NCBI GenBank assembly: GCA_945888525.1
Contig: CAMDAF010000028.1
Location: 1 to 33,232 of the forward strand
Direction of reading: 5' to 3'
Source of the DNA: Chitinophaga pinensis
Lineage (GTDB): Bacteria; Bacteroidota; Bacteroidia; NS11-12g; UBA955
DNA: 33,232 nt
Shown: one piece after another, positions 8,071 through 16,730 of the stretch
Position numbering within the stretch: position 1 is the first letter of the stretch
How the letters are laid out: the number at the start of each line of letters is the position of its first letter
The notes under the pieces: model-generated
Database searches by the model: none
What the model saw: the letters and a program-made list of their open reading frames with translations, nothing else
Told to the model about the DNA's origin: nothing
Made by a program: the position numbers and the translations under genes

Positions 8071-8832
8071 ATGTCTATTATTGTCTATTTCCTATTTTCA
8101 GCGTTTATGTTTTTTGCTGGGTTCAGCATTTTTTTTCAGGCAGAGGGCAAAAGCTATCAGAACAGATATTTGGGCTTGGCTATTTTATTGAAAAGTGTAA
8201 TCCAAATTTCTTTCATTTTGGTTGTTCTCTTCAACCAAGTACCTTACCTAAAAACAATCCTAAAAATCACTACTCCACTTTATTTTGTGGTTCCACCACT
8301 AGCCTTTTTTTATTTCAGAAACACGCTGGGTAATTCGAACAAAAAACAACGTTATGATTGGATTCATTTTATTCCTTTTATGCTTGTAGTTGCAGTCCTT
8401 ATTTTTGAATTCATGGGTTATAAAAATGCAATTACGTTCAATGAGACAAACATGTCATTTAACGAATTTTTTATACTGCAGTCAATCTCTTCGAAGAATT
8501 TAGCACTCATACAGCCCTTATTTATATTGGCGTATCTAAGTTTTGTATACTTCAAATATCTGAACAAAAACTTACTTAGAAATTTCAGATCAACTTCCGA
8601 CAATATCCGCTTGTTAATTGTCATTTGGTTTGTCTTATTTTGCACGCAAATTGCTAAATTGATGAAACTCTGTTTCGGTGATTTTATCTTAAATAATATA
8701 GGTGATATCTTATTTTCTTTCCTGAATATTTTTATTATCTTCTTGATTTACAAACTCATTGGCATTATTTCCAAAGTAACGGAAAATATTATATCATTCC
8801 ATAACTTCGGAAAATCCCGTTCCGGCAAATAA
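8071..8832 (+). CDS. multi-span membrane protein like the sensor half of an AraC-type regulator
   Basis: The 253-residue protein is mostly hydrophobic, with about seven predicted membrane segments. The layout (an early LxFxxGFSIFF helix, a PLYFVVPPLAFFYFRNTL segment, then WIHFIPFMLV) is that of the N-terminal membrane domain of Bacteroidota regulators that normally continue into a cytoplasmic AraC-type helix-turn-helix. Here it stops after KVTENIISFHNFGKSRSGK, and only 49 bases separate it from the convergent aat gene, so there is no room for a DNA-binding domain in any frame. It may be a decayed regulator or a free-standing membrane partner. The frame could begin at TTG 8056, but ATG 8071 is preferred. 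Confidence 0.65.
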   Translation: MSIIVYFLFSAFMFFAGFSIFFQAEGKSYQNRYLGLAILLKSVIQISFILVVLFNQVPYLKTILKITTPLYFVVPPLAFFYFRNTLGNSNKKQRYDWIHFIPFMLVVAVLIFEFMGYKNAITFNETNMSFNEFFILQSISSKNLALIQPLFILAYLSFVYFKYLNKNLLRNFRSTSDNIRLLIVIWFVLFCTQIAKLMKLCFGDFILNNIGDILFSFLNIFIIFLIYKLIGIISKVTENIISFHNFGKSRSGK

Positions 8833-8881
8833 ACCAAGGGCTTGGCCTTTTGGGAATAAGACTTAAATAAAAAATTAATTA

Positions 8882-9445
8882 CTAGCCCTCGCTTAAGGCT
8901 TCGCTCAACAACTCCAAGAATTCCTTTTGAGGTATTTCCTTGGCCCCAAATTGCAACAAATGCTCGTTGATAAACTGACAATCGAGCAAGATAAAGCCGT
9001 GCAACTTTAACCAATCGACTAAATAGACCAAAGCAATTTTGCTGGCATTGGTGGCGGTGTGAAACATGCTTTCGCCAAAAAATACTTTCCCCATGGCTAT
9101 GCCGTACAAACCACCAACCATTTCTCCATCCAACCAAGCTTCAAAACTAAATCCAAACCCCATTTTATTCAAGCCAGAATACACCTCAACAATTTCTTCT
9201 GAAATCCATGTTTCGTCGCGCTTTGAGCAATTCTCCATGCACAATCGAAAATTGCTGTTAATGCGCAATTCAAATGGATGTTTTAAATACAGTTTTTTAA
9301 GGTTTTTAGGTATGTGAAATTCATCGGGCAAAATAATGCCACGCATGGTCGGCTCATACCAATAAATTGCATCGCCTTCATCCGGATCAGCCATAGGGAA
9401 AATCCCCTGCGTGTATCCATCTAAAACCTGATGCGCCGTGAGCAT
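8882..9445 (-). CDS. aat: leucyl/phenylalanyl-tRNA--protein transferase
   Basis: The 187-residue enzyme transfers Leu or Phe from charged tRNA to proteins with N-terminal Arg or Lys, marking them for ClpS/ClpAP degradation (N-end rule). Visible family motifs are GYTQGIFPMADP near the start, the central GGLYGIAMGKVFFGESMFH followed by NASKIALVYLV, and DCQFINEHLLQFGAKEI. The length is somewhat short compared with E. coli (about 230) but normal for this phylum. Its start is 4 bases downstream of the stop of the PfkB-family kinase, so they are probably co-transcribed. Confidence 0.95.
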   Translation of the reverse strand: MLTAHQVLDGYTQGIFPMADPDEGDAIYWYEPTMRGIILPDEFHIPKNLKKLYLKHPFELRINSNFRLCMENCSKRDETWISEEIVEVYSGLNKMGFGFSFEAWLDGEMVGGLYGIAMGKVFFGESMFHTATNASKIALVYLVDWLKLHGFILLDCQFINEHLLQFGAKEIPQKEFLELLSEALSEG

Positions 9446-9449
9446 AAAT

Positions 9450-10373
9450 TTAGTCTGTTAAAAAATCGACATAAGACAAGCGGCGAAAATCGCTCACCCT
9501 ATCCCTTAATTTATTGGCGTCAATGTCCAATATATTCTCAGTTCCGAATTTCTCAACACAGAAACTGGCCAAAGCGCTGCCATAAATAAGGGCGCGTTTC
9601 ATGTTTTCAAAACTGATATCATCGGTGCTGGCTATCCATCCAATAAATCCCCCCGCAAACGTATCGCCTGCTCCTGTTGGATCGAAAACGTCTTCCAAGA
9701 GCATAGCCGGTGCGAAATAAACTTCCTCCTCAAAAAACAACAAGGCACCATGCTCCCCCTTTTTAATGATTAAATATTTAGGGCCCATGGCCAATATTTT
9801 TCGTGCTGCTTTTCTCAAACTGTATTCACCTGATAATTGCCTAGCTTCTTCGTCATTAATGGTTAAAACATCCACCATGCTAATGGTCTTCATTAAATCG
9901 TCCATCGCAATATCCATCCAAAAGTTCATGGTGTCCATTACAATCAATTTAGGCCTGTTTTTAAGTCTTGAAATTAAAGTACTTTGAACAATTGGCGCCA
10001 AATTTCCCAACATCAAATAGTCTGGACTTTCTAATCCTTCTGGTACTATCGGATCAAAATCAGCCAATACATTTAATTCAGTTATTAAAGTCTCTCTGCT
10101 GTTCATGTCATTGAAATAACGGCCACTCCAGAAAAACGATTTTTCGCCAGCCTTAACTTGCAAACCTTTGGTGTTAATTCCTTTGTTGTTTAACAAGTCA
10201 ATGTATTCTTGAGGAAAGTCATCGCCCACCACTGCAACAAGCGCAACATCTTTGGTAAAATAAGAGGCTGCCAAACTAACATAGGTAGCTGCTCCACCAA
10301 TAATTTTATCGGTTTTCCCAAACGGGGTTTCAATGGCATCGAAGGCTACTGTGCCTGTAACTAATAAACTCAT
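9450..10373 (-). CDS. PfkB-family sugar/nucleoside kinase
   Basis: The 307-residue kinase begins MSLLVTGTVAFDAIETP, has the family glycine motif GGAATYVSLAA near residue 25, and near the C-terminus DPTGAGDTFAGGF, which contains the catalytic aspartate and anion hole. It phosphorylates a sugar, sugar phosphate or nucleoside; no substrate can be chosen from these motifs. The frame extends 18 codons upstream to 10427, but the ATG at 10373 puts the first beta strand at the N-terminus and is preferred. It is followed 4 bases later by aat. Confidence 0.88.
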   Translation of the reverse strand: MSLLVTGTVAFDAIETPFGKTDKIIGGAATYVSLAASYFTKDVALVAVVGDDFPQEYIDLLNNKGINTKGLQVKAGEKSFFWSGRYFNDMNSRETLITELNVLADFDPIVPEGLESPDYLMLGNLAPIVQSTLISRLKNRPKLIVMDTMNFWMDIAMDDLMKTISMVDVLTINDEEARQLSGEYSLRKAARKILAMGPKYLIIKKGEHGALLFFEEEVYFAPAMLLEDVFDPTGAGDTFAGGFIGWIASTDDISFENMKRALIYGSALASFCVEKFGTENILDIDANKLRDRVSDFRRLSYVDFLTD

Positions 10374-10456
10374 AATAAGGTGCAAAAATGGACTTATTTC
10401 TTTAATTAAAAAAACAGAATATCCCATTAAACATAATGACCACGCTCAGTGAATAA

Positions 10457-11335
10457 TTATTTAAATTGAACTTCAAATACCTTGGTTATTTGCCCAACTG
10501 CTGCACCATAAGCATTGGGAACATTGCCTTTTAAAAGTGTTGGCTGAGAAAATGGGTCGTTTTGATAAAACAAATGCTCATTAACTGAGGTATAAAAATT
10601 GTACCCGCTCTCAGAGTGGCTTGATACAAATAAGATTAATTTTACCGTTTTTAAATTGGTCTTATCGCTAAGTGAAGTACCAAATTTAAATTCCTGCTTA
10701 CTGCCCCTAAAGTATTGATCGGTAAACAAAAGATGTTTTTTCGAAAACCGCGATTGAGAATTCTCGGTTAAAATAAAATCAACGCTGTTGATGTCACTCC
10801 ATTCCTCAACAAGTATGGTGTCGGTGCCCTGGACCTTCTTTGATATTTTCTTAAGTCTGAAGCTGAAAAAATTATCTTTGAATACATCATTGCTAAGATC
10901 CAATCTGAATTGAAAAAAGTTGTTTTGACCTTGAAAAATAACTCTTGAAGTATCTACAATATTGAGGTCAAATGTATCCGGAATCATTTCGTCAATCCAG
11001 TAGACTTTATTCTGTTGTGAAATTTTAAAAAGATAATTCTTGGCAGCCCGCGGTTTAACGACAGCTGATTTATAAACCCCATTTCCTTGAGAGGTTAAAA
11101 CATCTAATATCGTGGTGTCTTTGCTAAATACTTCAATAACCGCATCGTCTACTTTCTTCTGGTCGGTATTGTCTGTAATTTTCTGAGTCATTGAAAGGTT
11201 TATTTCTACAAAACTATCGCATAGCAAGTCTGCATTTACAACCAACATTACAGGCCTATCGACAATATTGACTGCAATTTCTTTCTTGCAAGAAACCATC
11301 AAAACAAAAGCGGTATAGATGACTAATTTTCTCAA
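10457..11335 (-). CDS. DUF4249-family lipoprotein, partner of the TonB-dependent receptor
   Basis: The 292-residue protein begins MRKLVIYTAFVLMVSCKKE, a lipoprotein signal with the cysteine at 16. The mature part starts with the IAVNIVDRPVMLVVNADLLCDS pattern and continues with VDDAVIEVFS, NGVYKS and IPDTFDL segments typical of DUF4249 proteins, which in Bacteroidota are regularly encoded next to a TonB-dependent receptor and are thought to sit at the cell surface. The start is TTG at 11335, overlapping the receptor's TGA stop; the only nearby ATG would fall inside the signal peptide. Third gene of the FecR-receptor operon. Confidence 0.8.
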   Translation of the reverse strand: MRKLVIYTAFVLMVSCKKEIAVNIVDRPVMLVVNADLLCDSFVEINLSMTQKITDNTDQKKVDDAVIEVFSKDTTILDVLTSQGNGVYKSAVVKPRAAKNYLFKISQQNKVYWIDEMIPDTFDLNIVDTSRVIFQGQNNFFQFRLDLSNDVFKDNFFSFRLKKISKKVQGTDTILVEEWSDINSVDFILTENSQSRFSKKHLLFTDQYFRGSKQEFKFGTSLSDKTNLKTVKLILFVSSHSESGYNFYTSVNEHLFYQNDPFSQPTLLKGNVPNAYGAAVGQITKVFEVQFK

Positions 11336-13929
11336 AAAATAATTTTATAATTTATACTCGGCAAGACGGGAAACAAACTTACAGCTTCGAACACACGTTT
11401 GCCGTCTGAATTGTATGCGAGATTGACATAAAATGGATTCTGACGGTTGTAGGCATTGTATACACCAAGGCTCAAAATTCTGGTATAATTCTTTTTGAAC
11501 TTTTTAAAATTAAACCCAAAATCTAAGCGGTGGTATGAAGGGAATTTATAATTGTTCCGATCGCCATACACATAAATAGCATTGCCTTTTTGCAAGCCTG
11601 AGTTTACAAAATAAACCTGTTCGGGCAAAGTGTAGTTAGCGCCTGTGCTGTACACCCAAGTGAGAGAGGCATCTAGCCGAGGGGTGAACTCATGGTTAAG
11701 CAATACCGCCAAATTATTGCGTCTGTCATACTTATAAGGAAACTCTTTGCCTCCATTTATTTTGTCAAACTGACGGTAATTCCAACTCAAGGTATAACTC
11801 ACCCAACCTTTGGTTTTTCCATTTCTCTTTTCAGCTAAAAATTCGTACCCATAAGAGCGGCCGCTGCCCACGGTTACTTTTTCTTCCCAATTATTGTCTG
11901 AACCAATATAATTTGCCTGCTCTTTATAGTCGATAACGTTAGACATCTCCTTGTGAAATGCTTCTGCATTAAAAGCATACCCCCCTTTAGAACAGCTTAT
12001 TCCACCGCTGTAGGTATTGGCTGTCTCTGGCCTTGCAAAACTGGTAGAAGGCAGCCACAAATCAATAGGAATACCAATGGTATTGCTGGTGAGCAAATGT
12101 AAAAATTGAGCAGTGCGTTGAAATGCTGCGTGCAAGAGTATGTTTTTAATCGGTTTATAATTGAAAGAAAAGCGTGGCTGCGTAAAATTAAATTGCTTAC
12201 CGCTTATCCGGTATTGCACACAATGCAAACCTGTATTGATGCTTATATTTCTTCTCAAGTTCCATGCTGCATCAACATACGAATTATATTCCATTGCATA
12301 ATACTGGCTAGTATTAACCAGTTCTTTTTGCACGATGCTGTCGGAAGTGTTAATCTCCCTTTGAAATACATGGTAAACCATGCCTACGCCAGCCTTAAGC
12401 GTTAAACTACCCGCAGGCTTGTATTCAAAGTTATAAGACAAAATACTGTTGTTGATTCGAGAAACAAATCGATAATTGTATGCGTTAAAAGTTTTTGAGC
12501 TATCGGTAAACTCATTGTACTCATAGCTCGATTCGTTTCCAAAATTATAGGTGGTAAACGAAGCGTTTACCCATGCCGACAATTTGGGATTGTATACATG
12601 GTGGTCGCGCAAGGATAGCACCGTGTTGCCCCAAAACACATTTTGCTTGTCGCGCTCGCTTATGGTCTTGCCAGGATCCTTTGCAGAAAATGAATTCTTA
12701 ATAAAGGTGTTGTCTTGCCCGGTATAAAACGAAAAAGAAATTTGATGCTTTTGACTAAAGCTGTGCTTAAGCTTGCCATTGGCATCATAGAAATAATATG
12801 AAGTCCTAAGGGGTGAGTTTGAATTAGGTGTCCAAATTTGCTGAGCTGCATTGCTTAGCAGATCCAGATAAGAACGACGCGCCGCCAATAAAAATGTGGT
12901 CTTCCCGTTTTTAAAAATCGGACCATCTATGGCGATTTTAGAAGAAAGTAAACCTAAGCTTGTTTGGAATTTGAGTTTTTTATTGTTCCCATCTAAAGTC
13001 CTAACATCAATAACGCTGCTAAGCCTGCCGCTATAACGCGCGTTTATTCCGCCCTTAAGCAATTTAACATCTTTAACGACATCTGAATTGAACACGCTAA
13101 AGAATCCATAAATATGCGAAGGGTTGTATATGGGTACATCATCCAATAAAACCAAATTTTGATCAGGTCCACCACCCCTTATATTCAAGCCAATGGTGCC
13201 ATCATTCCCAGAACTTACACCCGGCAATAATTGCAATCCTTTCATCACGTCACTTTCGCCAAATAAAACTGGAAGTTGCTTTAAAGTCTTTCCGTTGAAA
13301 TGAAATTCATCTGGCTTGTAATTTGGCCTCTCGTCTATTTTAGACGAAAGCGTATACTGAAGTTCTGAAATTCCATCTTTTAACTCCACATTAAAAACCG
13401 TATTTTCACTTAATTTCAATAACAATGCTTCCGTTCGGTATCCTGGCATTTCAAACACCAACTGTATGCTGTCGGCCAACATTGTCATCGAATAAAATCC
13501 ATCTTGATTGCTTATGCAGCTTTCTATTCCTTTACGGCTATGAATACTCACGCCTATGAGTTTTTCACCGCTACCCTCGTCGTTTACATAACCTGAAATG
13601 GTGTATTTACTTATTTTCTTGGCCTGTTTACTGATAACAATATTTTTACCATATAAAATGGAAAAACCGAGTCTGTGGGGCTTCAAAAGCTGAACCAAAA
13701 CATTGCTCAATTCTTCATCTTTGACATTTATACTAAACCGACCTTCGGGTATAATTTTAGAATTATAATTGAAGGTAACACCGGCTTTAATCTCAATGGC
13801 GTTGAGTATCTCAACCATTGTTTGCTTTTTTATTTTTATGCTTATCCGGGTATTTAATACATCACTTTGGGCATCAACCTTAAGAAAAGTCAATGAAAAA
13901 AGGACGATTAAACTTGCAGCTTTAAACAT
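11332..13929 (-). CDS. TonB-dependent outer-membrane receptor with STN and carboxypeptidase-like domains
   Basis: The 865-residue protein starts MFKAASLIVLFSLTFLKVDAQ, a signal peptide. Next come an STN domain (about 27-95, with KKQTMVEILNAIEIKAGVTFNYN), a carboxypeptidase-regulatory-like domain (about 110-185), a plug domain (about 205-310, with LNIRGGGPDQNLVLLDDVPIYNPSHIYGFF split over its centre) and a beta-barrel to the C-terminal FPVLPSINYKIIF. The STN domain is the usual contact for a FecR-type anti-sigma factor, in keeping with the FecR gene upstream. It imports a nutrient such as a siderophore, peptide or glycan using TonB energy; the ligand is unknown. ATG 13929 is preferred over TTG 13938. 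FecR lies 97 bases upstream. Confidence 0.92.
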   Translation of the reverse strand: MFKAASLIVLFSLTFLKVDAQSDVLNTRISIKIKKQTMVEILNAIEIKAGVTFNYNSKIIPEGRFSINVKDEELSNVLVQLLKPHRLGFSILYGKNIVISKQAKKISKYTISGYVNDEGSGEKLIGVSIHSRKGIESCISNQDGFYSMTMLADSIQLVFEMPGYRTEALLLKLSENTVFNVELKDGISELQYTLSSKIDERPNYKPDEFHFNGKTLKQLPVLFGESDVMKGLQLLPGVSSGNDGTIGLNIRGGGPDQNLVLLDDVPIYNPSHIYGFFSVFNSDVVKDVKLLKGGINARYSGRLSSVIDVRTLDGNNKKLKFQTSLGLLSSKIAIDGPIFKNGKTTFLLAARRSYLDLLSNAAQQIWTPNSNSPLRTSYYFYDANGKLKHSFSQKHQISFSFYTGQDNTFIKNSFSAKDPGKTISERDKQNVFWGNTVLSLRDHHVYNPKLSAWVNASFTTYNFGNESSYEYNEFTDSSKTFNAYNYRFVSRINNSILSYNFEYKPAGSLTLKAGVGMVYHVFQREINTSDSIVQKELVNTSQYYAMEYNSYVDAAWNLRRNISINTGLHCVQYRISGKQFNFTQPRFSFNYKPIKNILLHAAFQRTAQFLHLLTSNTIGIPIDLWLPSTSFARPETANTYSGGISCSKGGYAFNAEAFHKEMSNVIDYKEQANYIGSDNNWEEKVTVGSGRSYGYEFLAEKRNGKTKGWVSYTLSWNYRQFDKINGGKEFPYKYDRRNNLAVLLNHEFTPRLDASLTWVYSTGANYTLPEQVYFVNSGLQKGNAIYVYGDRNNYKFPSYHRLDFGFNFKKFKKNYTRILSLGVYNAYNRQNPFYVNLAYNSDGKRVFEAVSLFPVLPSINYKIIF

Positions 13930-14026
13930 ACACTGCAAAGTACGATAAAAAATAGCTAATTGACCCTTAGAAATTTACGGCCAAATACCAGTTTTCGTTA
14001 AACGGTTAAATTGAAAAGGAATTTGT

Positions 14027-14926
14027 CTATTGTATAGACACGCTGCTGTTAAGGGTTTTACCTAATAATTCAGCTGCTTGCTCAGCATTTAAGCCAGCAA
14101 AAGTGATGGTTAATTTTTCGTTGGATAAAGATTCGTCGTACTTAAACTTAACCTTATATGTTTCTTCAAGAACCTTAACCATTTCCGACAAAAGGGTATT
14201 GTCAAAGCTCAAGTTTCCATCCATCCAAACACCTGCTCTGCTGTCAGAAATACGGGTAACAGTAAATTCACCAATACCCGTTTCTTGAAGATAATCTCCT
14301 GGATTTAATGAGACAATTTTATTGTTGGTTTCAAACTGTATACTGCCTTTTTTAAGATAAATGGAAAATACTTCATTCGGATTGTTTTTAACATCAAACT
14401 CAGTACCCGTTACAGTAACAATTCCCTTATCGGTAATGACTTTAAAAGGCACATCGTTGTGAACAACAGAGAAGAAAACTTCGCCTGTTTTCAATTCCAA
14501 AACCCTCGACTGATTGCTCAAAGACTTAATTTCCAAAACAGTTCCTTTGTTTAATAGAACCTCTGTACCATCTGTCAATTTCTTTTTAAGCAAGTTTGCC
14601 TTGCTTTGCAAGACCATTATTGCATTGTTTTGATTGGGGTTCTTGTAATGCCAAAAGCCCAAGCCGATGGTTAAAATCACTACAGCCGCAGCAACCCATC
14701 TGAACATGCCAAACTTTCGTGGCCGTTTGCTGACTTGCATAGTCACCCCAATATTTGAGGTAAACTTTAGCCATTGCTGATCAACATTTGTTTGGGGGTA
14801 TTTAAAAGAACTTGCAGCATCCAATAAACGCTCAATGTCTTGAATCTCGCGATCAGACATAGCGGCATCTTGCCCATTCTCATGGACAATAAAATCAGGG
14901 ACGCGGAATGTTCTTTTTGAATCCAT
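14027..14926 (-). CDS. FecR-family anti-sigma regulator, lacking its N-terminal anti-sigma end
   Basis: The 299-residue product has the periplasmic part of a FecR-family sensor: a membrane segment at about 76-93, the FecR core (about 105-205, with KLTDGTEVLLNKGTVLEI and GTEFDV), and a C-terminal DUF4974/STN-like domain (about 232-299, with MDGNLSFDNTLLSEMVKVLEETYKVKF). Family members pass a signal from the outer-membrane receptor to an ECF sigma factor. The usual first ~50 residues, which hold the sigma, are instead encoded by the 55-codon frame directly upstream in another phase. The frame stays open to TTG 14974 without a proper start, so ATG 14926 is given. No sigma-70 gene is adjacent. 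Confidence 0.85.
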   Translation of the reverse strand: MDSKRTFRVPDFIVHENGQDAAMSDREIQDIERLLDAASSFKYPQTNVDQQWLKFTSNIGVTMQVSKRPRKFGMFRWVAAAVVILTIGLGFWHYKNPNQNNAIMVLQSKANLLKKKLTDGTEVLLNKGTVLEIKSLSNQSRVLELKTGEVFFSVVHNDVPFKVITDKGIVTVTGTEFDVKNNPNEVFSIYLKKGSIQFETNNKIVSLNPGDYLQETGIGEFTVTRISDSRAGVWMDGNLSFDNTLLSEMVKVLEETYKVKFKYDESLSNEKLTITFAGLNAEQAAELLGKTLNSSVSIQ

Positions 14927-14930
14927 TAAA

Positions 14931-15098
14931 TTATTTTTGTGTTCTAACAGATTGAGGAATGCTTTGTTGAACAAATCCTAAAAACATTTGGTTGGCAGGG
15001 TTGCTTTTTAACCAGTTTTTTAAGAATTTTTCTTCCTCATTGCTGCACATACCAGCCAAATACTTGGTAAATAGATTGGCTTGCAATTGTTCTTTCAT
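14931..15098 (-). CDS. 55-residue protein like the anti-sigma N-terminus of FecR
   Basis: This short frame (ATG 15096-15098 to TAA 14931-14933) encodes a protein beginning MKEQLQANLFTKYLAG and continuing with SNEEEKFLKNWLKSNPANQ. That is the pattern of the cytoplasmic N-terminal domain of Bacteroidota FecR proteins (LLxKYLxG, a glutamate-rich turn, then a WL helix and N). It ends 4 bases before the FecR ATG. The two frames differ by one base in phase and overlap in open frame from 14931 to 14974, so a single insertion or deletion would fuse them into a FecR of about normal length. It is either a real split protein or the front of a frameshifted gene. Confidence 0.65.
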   Translation of the reverse strand: MKEQLQANLFTKYLAGMCSNEEEKFLKNWLKSNPANQMFLGFVQQSIPQSVRTQK

Positions 15099-15186
15099 AA
15101 CCTCTAATACAATTTATTAAAGCCTAGCCCCCAAAAAACATTGAAATAAACACAGATAATCATATAAAGAACTAGAAAACAGAAGT

Positions 15187-15774
15187 TTATTTTTTTATTG
15201 TTTTTAAATAATTGACGGCATCTACACCTTCATTGAACAACAAATCGAGAATACTTAGATGTTCAATAAACCCTAAGTCTTGGGCAAAAACTTGGTAATA
15301 TGGAATTGGTTTGGGCTCAAAACACAGGTCATCAGCAATAAATTCTCCCTGTTCTATTTCTACAGGAAGCTCAATTTTCAGACACTTTAAAATCAAATTG
15401 AAAAGTTCGAAATTAAAATCCCATAAATATTGATGTTCCTTTTTAATTGCTTCTACAAAACGGTAATCGTAATATTCATAAAACGGGCTTTTCCCATACG
15501 AAGTTCTCAAAGCATTAAGCAGTTGATTTTGCCAATGTTCTTGGTACGACAATTCAACCATTCTATAATTGGCTTTGCGGCTTGAGGCTTTTAGGGGAAT
15601 GCTAAAAATCTGCTTTCCTGAAACGCCAGCAAACTCAATTCGATTTCTGTACCCGGCATGCTGAGGAAACTGCCTTTCATCAATTAAAACAATTTTATCT
15701 TGTTCTAAAAATGGCAGGAAAGTTTGAATTGGTCCGGCGCAGTATAAAGGCATTTGCATATTGTTTATTTCCAT
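15187..15774 (-). CDS. WbqC-like family protein
   Basis: The 195-residue protein shows the WbqC-like pattern: a central FPQHAGYRNRIEFAG (NR in the middle), FSIPLK, then HWQNQLLNALRTSYGKSPFYEYY. Family members are linked to O-antigen and other glycan biosynthesis loci, but the reaction is not established to my knowledge. Its ATG lies inside the end of folK, with a 10-base overlap, so the two are translated from one message. No signal peptide or membrane segment is seen. Confidence 0.8.
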   Translation of the reverse strand: MEINNMQMPLYCAGPIQTFLPFLEQDKIVLIDERQFPQHAGYRNRIEFAGVSGKQIFSIPLKASSRKANYRMVELSYQEHWQNQLLNALRTSYGKSPFYEYYDYRFVEAIKKEHQYLWDFNFELFNLILKCLKIELPVEIEQGEFIADDLCFEPKPIPYYQVFAQDLGFIEHLSILDLLFNEGVDAVNYLKTIKK

Positions 15775-16253
15775 CGTTTAACTTCCAGTTGATCGGCACA
15801 AATTAACAACAATTCATTTATGGTTTGATGCAAGACAGGGTGCTTGAATTTTGGAATAATGTCTGAACAAGGTTGCAAAACAAACCTTCTATTTTGAATT
15901 TCTGGATGCGGTAAAACCAACAATTGATTGCTCAAGCGCTTATTGCCATAAAACAACATATCCATATCTAAAGTTCGGGGGCCGTATTTAACCTCTCTTC
16001 TGCGGCCAAAAATCTTCTCAATATCTAAAAGTTTTTTCATAATAATTCCCGCCGGAAAAACACTTTTTATCTTCACCGCTATATTTAAAAAATCTCCCTG
16101 AGGTATTGGCCCCCAGGCTTTGGTTTGGTATATATGGGAGACAGAAACGATTGGACCTATCTCTTTTTCGATTAAGGCAAGCGACACTGCTAAAGTTTTC
16201 GACACATCCCCTTGATTTCCGCCCAACAATAAAATTACACTTTTTATTTTCAA
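15765..16253 (-). CDS. folK: 2-amino-4-hydroxy-6-hydroxymethyldihydropteridine diphosphokinase
   Basis: The 162-residue enzyme transfers pyrophosphate from ATP to 6-hydroxymethyl-dihydropterin in folate synthesis. LLLGGNQGD at the start, the magnesium-binding RTLDMDMLFY (93-102, aspartates 96 and 98) and LPHPEIQNRRFVLQP are the diagnostic motifs, and length is normal. The start must be TTG 16253: the frame opens just upstream after a TAG and contains no ATG or GTG before the first beta strand. It overlaps the WbqC-like gene and is divergent from a gene that also starts with TTG, 27 bases away. Confidence 0.95.
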   Translation of the reverse strand: MKIKSVILLLGGNQGDVSKTLAVSLALIEKEIGPIVSVSHIYQTKAWGPIPQGDFLNIAVKIKSVFPAGIIMKKLLDIEKIFGRRREVKYGPRTLDMDMLFYGNKRLSNQLLVLPHPEIQNRRFVLQPCSDIIPKFKHPVLHQTINELLLICADQLEVKRWK

Positions 16254-16280
16254 TGTTAAATGCTAAGTTTGTTATAGATT

Positions 16281-16730
16281 TTGAGCCACGAAATTAAAAT
16301 ATTATTATACATTATTATTGGGATAGCCTATTTATTTTCTAGGATGTATAAAAAAGAATTAAAAAAGCAAAACGAAAAGAAAATCAATAAAAGACCCGTT
16401 AGCAGTAAAACAGCTAAAGATATTTTCAGAGACCTCCAAAAAACCTTAAATCTCCCAAGTGAAGAATCGCTTAAGCCCTCCGTAGGTCAAACAGTTAAAG
16501 AACGAAAGATTGACGACAAATTAAGCCGTGCACAAAAGATTTTCGTTTCTGCATCAGAATCAAAACTGAAACATTACAAACCTATACAAGCCTCAAAGCT
16601 TAAAAAGAAAGATGATGCCGAAACATTCCACCACCAAACGGTTGTTGAAGAAGAATACGGCCCTAAAATTGATTTTGAGCCTAGAAAGGCGATGATTTTT
16701 TCGGAAATTCTTAAGAAACCTCAATATTAG
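16281..16730 (+). CDS. small membrane-anchored basic protein of unknown function
   Basis: I do not recognise this 149-residue protein. Residues 5-22 (IKILLYIIIGIAYLFSRM) form a single membrane segment, followed by a very lysine-rich stretch to about residue 45, a middle with predicted helix (AKDIFRDLQKTL), and a C-terminal part ending EPRKAMIFSEILKKPQY. It should be anchored in the inner membrane with a basic cytoplasmic tail. TTG 16281 is the only start that keeps the membrane segment. Its 3' end overlaps the convergent GtrA-like gene by 20 bases. Confidence 0.6.
   Translation: MSHEIKILLYIIIGIAYLFSRMYKKELKKQNEKKINKRPVSSKTAKDIFRDLQKTLNLPSEESLKPSVGQTVKERKIDDKLSRAQKIFVSASESKLKHYKPIQASKLKKKDDAETFHHQTVVEEEYGPKIDFEPRKAMIFSEILKKPQY

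Noticed and set aside
8833-8881. Frameshifted AraC helix-turn-helix after the membrane-sensor gene
   Set aside because: Only 49 bases remain before aat, too few for an ~100-residue DNA-binding domain in any frame.
8748-9137. Minus-strand 129-codon frame
   Set aside because: It is an out-of-frame shadow of aat and of the membrane-sensor gene's 3' end; aat motifs are clear in the true frame.
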